A stretch of 64,000 bases of DNA from Meconema thalassinum (lineage: Eukaryota; Arthropoda; Insecta; Orthoptera; Tettigoniidae), in NCBI GenBank assembly GCA_946902985.2, contig OX336389.2, forward strand, positions 794,220,979 to 794,284,978, given 5' to 3'. The notes beneath the pieces were generated by a model. It saw nothing but the letters and a program-made list of their open reading frames with translations. It was not told where the DNA came from and made no database searches. This document shows positions 46,445-55,659 of the stretch, in pieces. The position numbers and the translations under genes were made by a program. Within the stretch, counting starts at the first letter, position 1. Each line of letters begins with the position of its first letter.

Positions 46445-46709
46445 TTTATATTACATAGCCGTTCCAGAATATATTATTGTCAAGATCAAAATAATATGCA
46501 ATACGTTCTATAATTGTGTGAGAAATGGTGATGGCCAGTCACAATGGTTCAAGACAACTCAGGGAGTACAACAAGGGAGTGTCCTTTCCCCTCTCATGCT
46601 ATTGGCAGTCATGGATGCACTAGTGAAGGACAAGAAAGAACTGAATGGAGAGTTAAATGTCTTGATGTTCGCCGACGATGTTGTTACCTGTGGGGAAATA
46701 AATAAATGA
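46445..46709 (+). pseudogene. LINE reverse transcriptase fragment
   Basis: The frame ending at 46709 reads VRNGDGQSQWFKTTQGVQQG, SVLSPLM and LNVLMFADDVVTCGE. These are two adjacent RT blocks, the GVxQGSVLSPLL block and the FADD catalytic block, at the usual distance. Everything N- and C-terminal is missing: the frame stops soon after FADD, followed by an ATGATGATG-type stretch. It differs clearly from the RTE copy at 28-31 kb in both motifs, so it belongs to another LINE family, which I cannot name. Confidence 0.75.
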
Positions 46710-46756
46710 GCATTAATGATGATGATCATGATGATGATTAATGATGATTTAAGGGG

Positions 46757-46880
46757 ACTTTTTTATTTTTATCGTATGGCTTTTAGTGCCGGGAGTGTCC
46801 TGGGACATATTTGGCTCGCCTGAGTCTGTTGCTGCTTCAAGTGGACACCCGTATTAGGGTGAGCTACAAGTCCCGTTCAA
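46757..46880 (-). mobile_element. SINE family A, 5'-truncated
   Basis: Matches the 3' part of the family A copies (TCGTATGGCTTTTAGTGCCG, then GTGAGCTACAAGTCCCGTT). The tRNA-like head is absent. Confidence 0.85.
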
Positions 46881-46989
46881 TTTCAGGTGGTTCCAACATT
46901 CGCTACCAGATATCAATGATACCTAGTGGTGAACGTTGGAACTTTGATACAGCGTTCTGACGAAATCTAACCTAGCAATTTAGCTTGAC

Positions 46990-47195
46990 ACAAGTTTAGT
47001 CTGTGAAAGGATCTTTTACTTGCCATAAATCTATGACATGGGACCGCCGGTTTTACTTTCCCTCCGAAGGAAGGCAAACTGAAGGAATTCTAACGCTCTT
47101 AAAAAATCCAACAACTTCGGCTGGGTTTGAACCCGCTATCTTGGGCACAGCAGTTCAGAAAGCTACCAACTACGCCACATCTAGGTTATCAGGTT
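46990..47195 (-). mobile_element. SINE family C, reverse copy
   Basis: On the minus strand GGGTTCAAACCCAGC gives the B box near 47127, with the tRNA-like GCGTAGTTGGTAGC just before it. The body CAGTTTGCCTTCCTTCGGAG matches 5243-5435. Confidence 0.75.
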
Positions 47196-47215
47196 ATCGG
47201 CCCCTGATGGTTTAG
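47196..47215 (-). repeat. Scrap of the family Z terminal hairpin
   Basis: On the minus strand CATCAGGGGCCGATAACCTG resembles the AGGGGCCGATAACCT arm of family Z. It is separated from the larger reversed Z piece at 47286. Confidence 0.4.
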
Positions 47216-47285
47216 ATGGTAGTGAAATTGATCATAGAATGGACACTACTGCTACAACAGCTAGTACTCACTACAGACGTATTAC

Positions 47286-47460
47286 TAACTTACAGACTAG
47301 AATATGAAATATAAAGGCATAAGGGAAATAAAGGACAGGTGTAAAGAAATGCCCTCAACCCTCGAAGAATGAGGATTGAGGGACTAGGAAAGAAAGAGAG
47401 CTGTAAAAGGCAGATAGGGAAGGGAGATAGGAGAGTGTCCGCCCCAAGATCGTAAAGTAA
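47286..47460 (-). repeat. Repeat family Z, reverse partial copy
   Basis: The reverse strand gives TTGGGGCGGACACTCTCCTA and CGAGGGTTGAGGGCATTTCT, matching 25849-25945. Confidence 0.75.
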
Positions 47461-47784
47461 CTGGATCGTCCGATACCGGTTGGGATGAATTATCATTACA
47501 TACACATGAAAATTACGAACAATTGATTTGACACTTTATTTGCTGCTGCTCTTGTGTAAGCCTCTGCCTTACGATCTGTTTTGATGGGAGCTTACTTATA
47601 TGCTAGGAAGGGGAACGTAACCACCGAGAAAAGAGCGCCTCGTTACCTGGTTGATGCTTATGATATCTGACTTCCCTAAACCATTGCACCATAACTCTTT
47701 CATAAAGAAACTTCTCTGGAAGTCACACGGGGAATTAAACAAAACTAAACAATGAGAGATGATAATAACTTAATAACACATTCT

Positions 47785-48010
47785 GGCCGCGAAGGCTGAG
47801 AGCGCTAACGCGCTAACTCCTGTCTCGCTGGCAATGGGAGAGCGTAAGTTTGAATCCTACCTCGGCCGTCCTGAAAATGGTTTTCGTGGTTTCCAATTTT
47901 CACCACCGGGAAAATGCTGGGACGGTTCCTTTCAATAGGTCCATGGCTGATTTCCTTCCAAATTCCCTTCCCTGACCCGTCCTGAAAAGAAAAAAATAAG
48001 GCCATTGGTT
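47785..48010 (+). mobile_element. tRNA-derived SINE, family E (single copy here)
   Basis: A tRNA-like head (CGAAGGCTGAGAGCGCTAAC) precedes a B box AAGTTTGAATCCTACC near 47848. The body TTTCGTGGTTTCCAATTTTC resembles the GTGGTTTCC block of families A and G, and the end is A-rich (AAAAGAAAAAAATAAGG). No second copy is in the window, so this rests on the promoter-like boxes and general layout. Confidence 0.55.
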
Positions 48011-48475
48011 GCGTTAATACAAGTTGTAAGAGAATAACAACGCCATACGTGCAGCAAAATAGCCTCTCAGACAGGTGAGTGTCAGCGCAACGGGCCGATA
48101 TATTCTTCCGAGTAGTTAGCAGGTTGCCATGGCTACTCCTCGCTCTCTGCTTCACCCCACTCCGCACATAAGTGAGCTCCCAAAAGTACCAACCCTTCTG
48201 TACAAGCTACAAGGTGTTGTAATCATACCTTTCATAGGTGTTGGTAATCACGCATAAAGCATTTTCTAGACGAATTCCTTCGTCATTAATGATTGCTCCT
48301 GATGACCTGCAGCAAACTATGAGGTGTGTTAAGTACTGGGAATAAGGAAGACCAACCCGATAATTTTAAAAAAATATTAAGTACATTGTCAGCGTATAAA
48401 TGCTTATCAAATTATCCGAAGAGTATTGCAATAGGAAACGTATCTTATAACGTACATAGTAAGAAACTTACTCTC
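48011..48475. other. Spacer, no gene recognised
   Basis: No feature seen. Confidence 0.4.
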
Positions 48476-48479
48476 CAAT

Positions 48480-48741
48480 TATGGACTGTTTGCAGATAGC
48501 GGCCATTTATGTGTGCAAATCGATAAATCGAGAAGACCCTGGAGAAGCTGAGAGAGCGGTAACTCTGTACCAAATTTGATTCAATTCAGTTTAGTCATAT
48601 TTGAATTTATAGGGGGAGGGGGGGGGCAGACATACAGTGAACACACACATACACACACACACACACACACAAAGTGTTGGCCCTGTCTGGATCTCATAAG
48701 TCTACTTTCATTTTCTTCAAAAATTGAAAGTAGGTTAACAG
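48480..48741 (+). repeat. Repeat family X, short forward copy
   Basis: Carries part of one 294-bp unit (GTACCAAATTTGATTCAATT), a G tract, an (AC)n tract at 48640-48671 and the terminal block ATCTCATAAGTCTACTTTCA with TTGAAAGTAGG. The 5' marker is missing. Confidence 0.8.
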
Positions 48742-49005
48742 TTCCTGGCCTTAAATCTTACGGAAGCCTCCATTCTACGTTGCATGCGGTCTCTTCAGCT
48801 TACTGTTATGACAAACACTTGCATATAACTTATGGTATAGCAAACATACTCTTCAGACCAGTAACGATGAACGAATGTATGGACACATACCTATAAGGAA
48901 TCGGAGTGCTCGAAGGCATTTCTATTCTCGTCCACTTTCCCACAAGTCAGAGTTATACGTATGTTGGTAACCCCAATGATCGCTTTTATAGCCTCTTAGC
49001 CTACT

Positions 49006-49239
49006 GGCCTGGCTGCGTGGCTCAGGGGTAACGTTCTCGCTTGCTGAGCCCAAGGTTGCAGGTTCGTATCCTGGCGCAGTCAGATGGCATTTGAGGGTGC
49101 GCAAATGCGAGGGGGCCGTGTCATTAGATTTACTGGCACGTTAAAGATCCCCATCGGGGCAAAATTCCGGCACCCCGACTTCTCTAAAAGCCAGAGTAGT
49201 TAAAAGGGACGTAAAACCAATAACATTATTATTATTATA
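49006..49239 (+). mobile_element. tRNA-derived SINE, family D, full length, with 12-bp TSD
   Basis: A box GCGTGGCTCAGGGGT at about 49014 and B box GGTTCGTATCC at about 49060. The tail is AATAACATTATTATTATTAT. TCTTAGCCTACT flanks it at 48994-49005 and 49240-49251. The insertion hit the palindromic end of a family X copy, whose sequence resumes at 49245. Confidence 0.94.
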
Positions 49240-49244
49240 TCTTA

Positions 49245-50145
49245 GCCTACTTTCGATTTTTGCAAAAAATGAAAGTAGACTTAAGAGATCAACACAGGGC
49301 GAAAAATTGTGTGAGTCTGTGTGTGAGTGTGTGTACTCTGAATGTCTGTGTCCCCCCCCCCACCTATCAATTCGAACACAGTGAAACCGAATTGAACGAA
49401 ATTTGGTACAGAGGTAGAACTCGCAAAAGGCAACTCAGTGTCATGTTTTATATCGTCGCCATCTTGACGGAAACGAAATGGCGGCCACCCAAATGTTCAA
49501 AGCTTAAATCAAATTACGACTAACCTAATCATCCGATCTCTACCAAATTTTGCAACAACATACATTTATATGGGCAGCGTATTTGGCTAAACAACAAGGT
49601 TATCAGCCATATAGTTTGCAGGTGGCGGCCATGTATGTGTGCAAATCGATTCCCCCTATCTATGCAAACACGGTGTATCCGAATTGAACGAAATTTGGTA
49701 CAGAGGTAGCACTAGCAAAGGGCACCTCAGCGTCAAGTTTTATATCGTCGCCAGGTTGACGGAAACGGAATGGCGGCCATCCAAATGTTAAAAGCTTAAA
49801 TCAAATTATGACCTACCTAATTATTTGATCTCTACCAAATTTTGCAACAACATGCCTTTTTGTGGGAAGCATCTTTTATCTGACATAAAAAGTCATCAGC
49901 CCAATAGTTTGCAGATAGCGACCACGTATGTGTGCAAACCGGTTCACCATATCAATTCAAACACGGTGAAACCGAATTGAATGATTTTTTTTTACAGATG
50001 TAGCACTAGCAAAGGGCACCTCATATTTCAACAAGCTACTACCACCAACATTCAATTATACTCCTTAAAAAGGACAAAGAGTGATAACAATACCCATGCA
50101 TTTAGGAGAAAGTAGGCTATATGTTCTTTACTGAATATCTTGTTT
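49245..50145 (-). repeat. Repeat family X, reverse copy
   Basis: In reverse of the 15-kb copy: palindrome (ATTTTTGCAAAAAATG, 49255-49270), GT-rich tract, C tract, and units of about 294 bp (anchors AACGAAATTTGGTACAGAGG at 49397 and 49689, and a third diverged near 49978). It ends with the marker module CATGCATTTAGGAGAAAGTA at 50095-50115. Confidence 0.85.
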
Positions 50146-50147
50146 TT

Positions 50148-51775
50148 TGCCTACTTTCGCTTTTTTTGTAAAAAATTTAAGTATACTTATTAGATCTACA
50201 CAAGGCCAAAAATTGTGTGTGATTGTGTGTGTGTACGTGTGTGTGCTTTGGTATGTCTGCCCCCCCCCCCTATCAATTCGAACACGGTGAAACCGAAATA
50301 AACGAAATTTGGTACAGAGGTAGCATTAGCCAAAGGACACTTCAGTGCCATGTTTTATACCACCGCCATCTTCATGGAAACGTGATGGCGGCCACCCAAA
50401 TGTTCAAAGCTTAAACAAAATTACTACTAACCTAATCATCTCATCTCTACCATATTTTGCAAAAACATACCTTCATGTGGGAAGTGTCTTTTGACCAAAC
50501 TACAAGGCCATCAGCCCAATAGTTTGAAGATGGTGGCTGTGGATGCGTGCAAGTCAGTCCCTCCTATCAATTCAAACACAACGAAACCAAACCGAACCAC
50601 ATTTGGTACAAAGGTAGCACTAGCAAGAGACAACTCAGTGTCATGTTGTATATCACTGCCATCATAGCAAAACAGAAATGGCGTCCACCCAAATGTTCTG
50701 AGCTTAAATCAAATTACGACTAACCTAATCATTCGAACTCTACCACGTTTTGCAACAATAAACCATTATGTTGGGTGCGTCTTGTGCCTAAACTACAAGG
50801 TCATCAGCCAAATAGTTTCAAGATGGCGGATGTATGAATCATGCAGGTATTGCAACCTAACCGTAACTTACGATTCAACAAGGTCTGACCTTACCAAATA
50901 CGCTCATCGTACATAGGGAGGTTTAAACTGTCCTCAAGAATGTGACCGGAAAGATGGTTCATAGAAAGGGCAGAAAAGGCTATTGAAATCGTTCATTCCA
51001 AGACAAAAAAATATCATGGCGTTTTACCTACCAAACCAGTTGTTAACTAAGTATTAGTGTACGGCATCTGTGGCATAGTGGTGGCGACCAGGATTCATAA
51101 TCTCGAGGTTCGTGGATCAAATCCCAGCAGGTTCATTTTTTAAAAACTTGTGTTTTGTATTGTTTGATTTACACCTACTCACACGTTATAATGTTAAGAA
51201 TATACTGTATAGTGTGTATATGCAATCGAAATTATTTCAACACTCGACTTCAGCGATTTAAATTCTTTGGCCTTGATTCGCGGTAGAGTATATTGTTGCC
51301 TTTGTTTTTGTTGTTGATTCTTTAGGGGATTTTCGGCATCATGGTCTTATAGCCCCGTATATATGGGTGTGTGTAGAAGTTGTCTGCTAACCTGTGTCAC
51401 TGTGATGTCTGTAGGCTTACTAGTGTGTGTACTTTAATGCGAGTAAGTAGTTGGGTAGGAAGCTGTTGTTGTTGTAGCTTCATTTGAGACGCATGGACAG
51501 CATGGTCATTTAGTCCCGTGTACTTGGGTGAGTGTTGAATTTTGTCTGATAACGTGTGATATTGTGATGGCTGTAATAGTGTGTACATATATAATTCAGG
51601 TCAGGATTCAATCAATAAACGTATACGATCCGTATAGCACGTTGTATTTGAACAAGCTACTTCAACCACCATTCAATTATACTCCTCGAAAAGAACAAAG
51701 AGTTATAAATATACCCATGCATTTAGGAGAAAGTAGGCTATATGTTCTTTACTGAACATCTTGTTATTTAATGAA
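50148..51775 (-). repeat. Family X copy with internal insertions: left arm of a large inverted repeat
   Basis: Layout: palindromic end (50148-50190), GT and C tracts, two 294-bp units (50270 and 50563), a tRNA-like module (51060-51136), two SINE-G-like tails (51306-51600), and the marker module (51640-51770). The same order recurs in reverse on the right side at 52275-55670. Because this arm has no mariner, it serves as an empty-site reference for the right arm. Confidence 0.8.
51056..51136 (+). mobile_element. tRNA-like module (initiator-Met-like) inside family X
   Basis: GTGGCATAGTGGTGGCGACC as A-box region, CAT at the anticodon position (51096-51098), and GAGGTTCGTGGATCAAATCC as T-arm/B-box region resemble initiator tRNA-Met. 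The acceptor stem does not pair well and the D arm is degraded, so it is not a functional tRNA gene. Its reverse twin is at 54750-54825. Confidence 0.65.
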
Positions 51776-52274
51776 AATGTTAGATCACCTATTTTCCGTG
51801 TGTGTGTATGCGTAGGTGTGTAATTATGTGTGTCCCCCCGTAATACATTCTAAGTGACCAAAGCCATTGAAATGAAACTCAGTAAGTACATACAACTATC
51901 TCGTCCGGCCTAGACCATGCCTTTCAAATTTTAATTCATTTCACCAATCACACATGGCGGCCACGCGAAATATTTCACTGGCATTCTATATCTCCGAAAC
52001 CATTAAAGATATAACCCTGAAATTTTGTACCCTGATATAGGTTGTTACTACAAGTTCACACTCAGAAACCTGTTGAGCTCAAAACCAACATGACAGCCAA
52101 GCGAATTAAAAATATTTAAATCACATTCTCGCGCGATTTACTCAGTCAAGCGTAGTGAAAACCGGTACGGTAATTTGTTTTTTATGATCTAATCTACAGG
52201 TATATAATGTATGTTTTTGTTTTCAAAACCTCAATATGGTGGCTGTGCAAAATGTTTAATATTTAGCTTAGCTT
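51776..52274 (+). repeat. Repeat family Y fragment at the centre of the inverted repeat
   Basis: Starts with a GTGTGTGTATG tract and contains CACATGGCGGCCACGCGAAA and GGCATTCTATATCTCCGAAA, matching 55680-56050. It ends near AATATGGTGGCTGTGC. Confidence 0.8.
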
Positions 52275-52779
52275 CATTTATGAAACAAGATGTTCAGTAA
52301 AGAACATACAGTCTACTCCCTCCTAAATGCATGGCTATAGTTGCAACTCTTTGTCCTTTCCATTGAGAATAATTGAAAAGTGCTTGTAGTAGCTTGTTGA
52401 AATACAACTTGCTATACGGATGTTACACGTTGATATTTGAATCTTCGCTTGATTTATACGAGGGTCAAGACATAAGTCATGGCAACTATTCTTTTTCTCG
52501 CGAACAGGAGACAACACGGAAAATCTACGATATGCATTTGGAAATATAAGGTATGTACGTATGCATAGTGCCTGAAGATAAATTCCGACGTCGGGAGATG
52601 CTCGTAGGTAAGTGACAGAACACAGGCCATTGGTAAACATTGTTTTATTATGGTATAGACAGCAAATACACAAGACTACGACAAAGGACAGGTCTCCACT
52701 GGTTACAGACCTTCGAAACAATTACCCAAGGTGTCGACTGTGCGTTGCCAGCGGCGGGGGCAGCCGCTGAATACCATTC

Positions 52780-54085
52780 GCTGCATGTGTATCGCTAACC
52801 TCCCTCCAAATGCTGTTACGATGTCTTCTTTGTTAGGAAACCGTCGTCCACGTAGTGGATTTCTTGACTTTTGGGATTAGATCATAGTCACATGGGCTCA
52901 GATCAGGCGAATAAGGCGGATGTGAAAGAACCTCCCATCCCCACCGTTGTAAGCGACGCTGAACGATGGCTACTGTGTGAGCTGTCGCGTTATCGTGTAG
53001 GATAATGGCGTCGTCCAAACGATCAGGACGTTTGGTGTGCACTGCACGGCTCAATTGGTACAACAAAAAGGAATTGTAATGCACTGCATTGACAGTGTGA
53101 CCCTCACGCACTGGATGACACACAAGAACACTTTGAACATCGTATACCTGGATGACCATAACCTCATTGGGCGACGGATTTTATCGAACCTTTTGTCTCC
53201 GTGGTGACCCCTGATAAATATGTTGTTCCAATTAAAACATGACGACGACATTCACTTGACTGTGACTTCAGTTCAGGTTCATATGCACGTGACCATGTTT
53301 CATCGACTGCAATAATGCGATTCAACATGGCTTGTCCTTCCTGCTGAAACCTCTCCAGATTGATGCGACATGTTTCGTAACGATTCCACTTCTGTACCTC
53401 CGTTAAGTGATGTGGCACCCACTTTGCACACATTTTACGCATCTGTAGGTCCTTGTGTAAAATGCGCCGTATAGTGGCCGCTGGTATGTTCATGAAATTC
53501 CGCTATTGTCCAGTGCCTGTCCTCCTGTAAACACTGATCGATCACCATTATCCGTACATCATTGTCCATGGTCTCTGAACGGCCTGGGCGAGGCAATTCG
53601 GCAGTTGATACTCTACCCCGTTTGAACGTCTCCACCCACATCGCCACTGTTCTATAGAGCATAACATAAACACCTAATTCTTCCCGCAGCTCTGCATGGC
53701 ATTGGCGTGCTATCTTGCGGCGGAGAACTGTGATTTTAATATACGATCGTTGCTCCTGCTCAGGGGCGCCGAATCCATGGTCGAGGTCTAGCGACTGCTA
53801 GACCTGACGAGGGGGTGGGTCTCCCGGTCCCCTTGGGGGGTGGGTTCCGTTGGGGGGTTACGGATATAGGAGGAAAGGGAAGGAGAAGGAAAAGAGGAAA
53901 GGAAAGAAGGGCGAGAGAATAGAAGGGGAGAACTGTGCGAAATAAGCTGTAAAAACGTAATTATTGGGGTAGGGGTCCGGTTTAACAAGGGGGGGGGGTC
54001 CCACAGAACGAGAGGGGTGGGTGTCTGCTAGACCTAAAAAAAAAAAAAAGATTCGGCGCCACTGCTCCTGCTTGTTGACTTCCAT
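52780..54085 (-). pseudogene. Mariner transposase (DD34D) pseudogene
   Basis: Starts at the ATG 54083-54085 (MEVNKQEQ). After 8 codons it is cut by the 304-bp insertion and resumes with RSYIKITVLRRKIARQCHAE. The paired helix-turn-helix region includes TIAEFHEHTSGHY and IPAATIRRILHKDLQMRK. The catalytic triad shows IIAVDETW (first Asp), HDNATAHT (second Asp) and YSPDLSPCDYDL (third Asp), with 34 residues between the second and third, so it is the DD34D mariner signature. Several frameshifts (near 53480, 53240 and 53160) break the frame. All three catalytic aspartates survive, but the protein cannot be made from this copy. Confidence 0.92.
53761..54064. mobile_element. Non-autonomous hAT-type element (304 bp) nested in mariner
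   Basis: The ends CAGGGGCGCCGAATC and, reversed, CAGTGGCGCCGAATC form 15-bp terminal inverted repeats with one mismatch. CTCCTGCT at 53753-53760 and 54065-54072 is a perfect 8-bp target duplication. CAG-type ends with 8-bp duplications define the hAT superfamily. The interior is purine-rich on the plus strand, carries GGTCTAGCGACTGCTAGACC near the left end with GTCTGCTAGACCT near the right, and has a 14-base A run (54036-54049). No transposase. Confidence 0.93.
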
Positions 54086-54284
54086 TGTGTGACGCTCTTA
54101 CTCACACACTGAACTTGGGGGCCTGCTCAGATCCACACTGTTGTTTACATACACCATCTAGTGGCATTCTACGCAAGTAAATACCGTACGTTTTCAAATT
54201 CATCACGTAGTTTTTCTGTGTTGTCTCCTGTTCGTAAGAAAAAAAAAATGCCATGACTTATGACTTGACCTCCTTATATACACA

Positions 54285-54570
54285 CACTAATACAGCCATC
54301 GAAATAACAGAGGCTATCAGACAAAATTTAACACTCACCCAAGTACTCGGGGCTGAATGACCATGATGCCCATGCATCTCTAATGAAACAACAACAGCTT
54401 CCTACCCAAATCCTTCCTCGCATAAAAGTACACACACTAGTAAGCCTACAGACATCACAGTGACACAGGTTATCAGACAACTTCTACACACACACCCTTG
54501 TAAACGGGGCTACAAGAACATTAAGCCGCAAAACTCCTATAGAATCACCAACAAAAACAACAACAACAGA
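54285..54570 (+). mobile_element. Two SINE-G-like 3' tails in the right arm
   Basis: Two successive tails are present: ACTAATACAGCCATC to GAAACAACAACAGC (54287-54400), and ACACACTAGTAAGCCTACAG to AAAACAACAACAACAG (54432-54575). Each matches the 3' end of SINE G copies at 2898 and 8443. Both also occur in reverse at 51306-51600, so they predate the arm duplication. Confidence 0.7.
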
Positions 54571-54749
54571 CTCCACCGCGGATTAAGGTCAACGAATATT
54601 AATCGCTGTATTTGAGTATTGAAATATATGGTGTTATAAGTAGATATATATTAGTTTCGATTGCAAATACACACTATATATGCTTGACCTTATAACGTGT
54701 GAGTAGTTATAAATCAATACATACGAAAAAAAAACGAATTAAAAAAAAA

Positions 54750-54825
54750 CTGCAGGGATTTGATCCACGAACCTCCAGACTATGAGCCTAGGTGGTTACC
54801 ATCGCGCCACATACGCGCTACGATG
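54750..54825 (-). mobile_element. tRNA-like module, right-arm twin
   Basis: On the minus strand TGGCGCGATGGTAACCACC, CAT at the anticodon position and GGTTCGTGGATCAAATCCC. Mirror of 51056-51136, with an A box closer to consensus than the left twin. Confidence 0.65.
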
Positions 54826-55659
54826 ATACTTGGTAAACAACTGGTTTAGTATAACTATCATATTTTGTGCTCAAATCAACGATTTCATTAGCGTTTTCTG
54901 CCGTTCCTGTGAACTATTTGATACTAAATATGTATTATTTTGTTCATTAGATTCCTAAAGCGATAAAGAATTACGACGTTACGGAAATATGTGGATTTAC
55001 GAGCCAAAATAGCGTGCATTTTTACAACGGGACGGCATGGACCCACAACGATATGGCGTGGTCAGCATGACTTGCTAGTCACTTCTTCGGTTACATATAT
55101 TCTATTATAATATGCTAATATCCTACCAGTCACCTCCTTGAGGACAGTTTATATCTCCCTATGAACGATAAGCTGAATTGTTGAGGCCAGGCCTTGTAGA
55201 ATCGTAAGTTACGGTTAGGCTATAATATTTTCATAATTCACACATCCGCCATCTTGAAATTATTTGGCTAATGACTTTGTAGTTTGGTCAAAAGACGCTT
55301 CCCACATTGAGGTATATTGTTACAAAATTTACTAGTGATAGTATGATTAGGTTAGTCGTAATTTGATTTAAACTTTGAACATTTGGGTGGGCGCCATTAC
55401 GTATCCGTCATGATGGCGGTGATATAAAACATGACACTGAGGTGCCCTTTGCTAGTGCTACCTCTGTACCAAGTTTCGTTCAATTTGGTTTCACCGTGTT
55501 TGAATTGATATGGGGGGGGGGGCAGGCATGCAGAGTAACACACATACATACTGTACATATACACACACACTCACAAACACACAGACAGACACACAATTTT
55601 TGGCCCTGTGTAGATCTCATAAGTCTACTTTCATTTTTTGCAAAAATTGAAGATAGGCT

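Larger units (their letters stand above)
52458..54275 (-). mobile_element. Mariner element with terminal inverted repeats, disrupted by a hAT-type insertion
   Basis: The left end (CGAGGGTCAAGACATAAGTC) and the reverse of the right end (AGGAGGTCAAGTCATAAGTC) form terminal inverted repeats. They continue imperfectly for about 70 bp through GAACAGGAGACAACAC. TA flanks both sides, as expected for mariner. The element is 1818 bp, of which 304 bp plus an 8-bp duplication come from the nested insertion, leaving about 1.5 kb. Confidence 0.92.
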
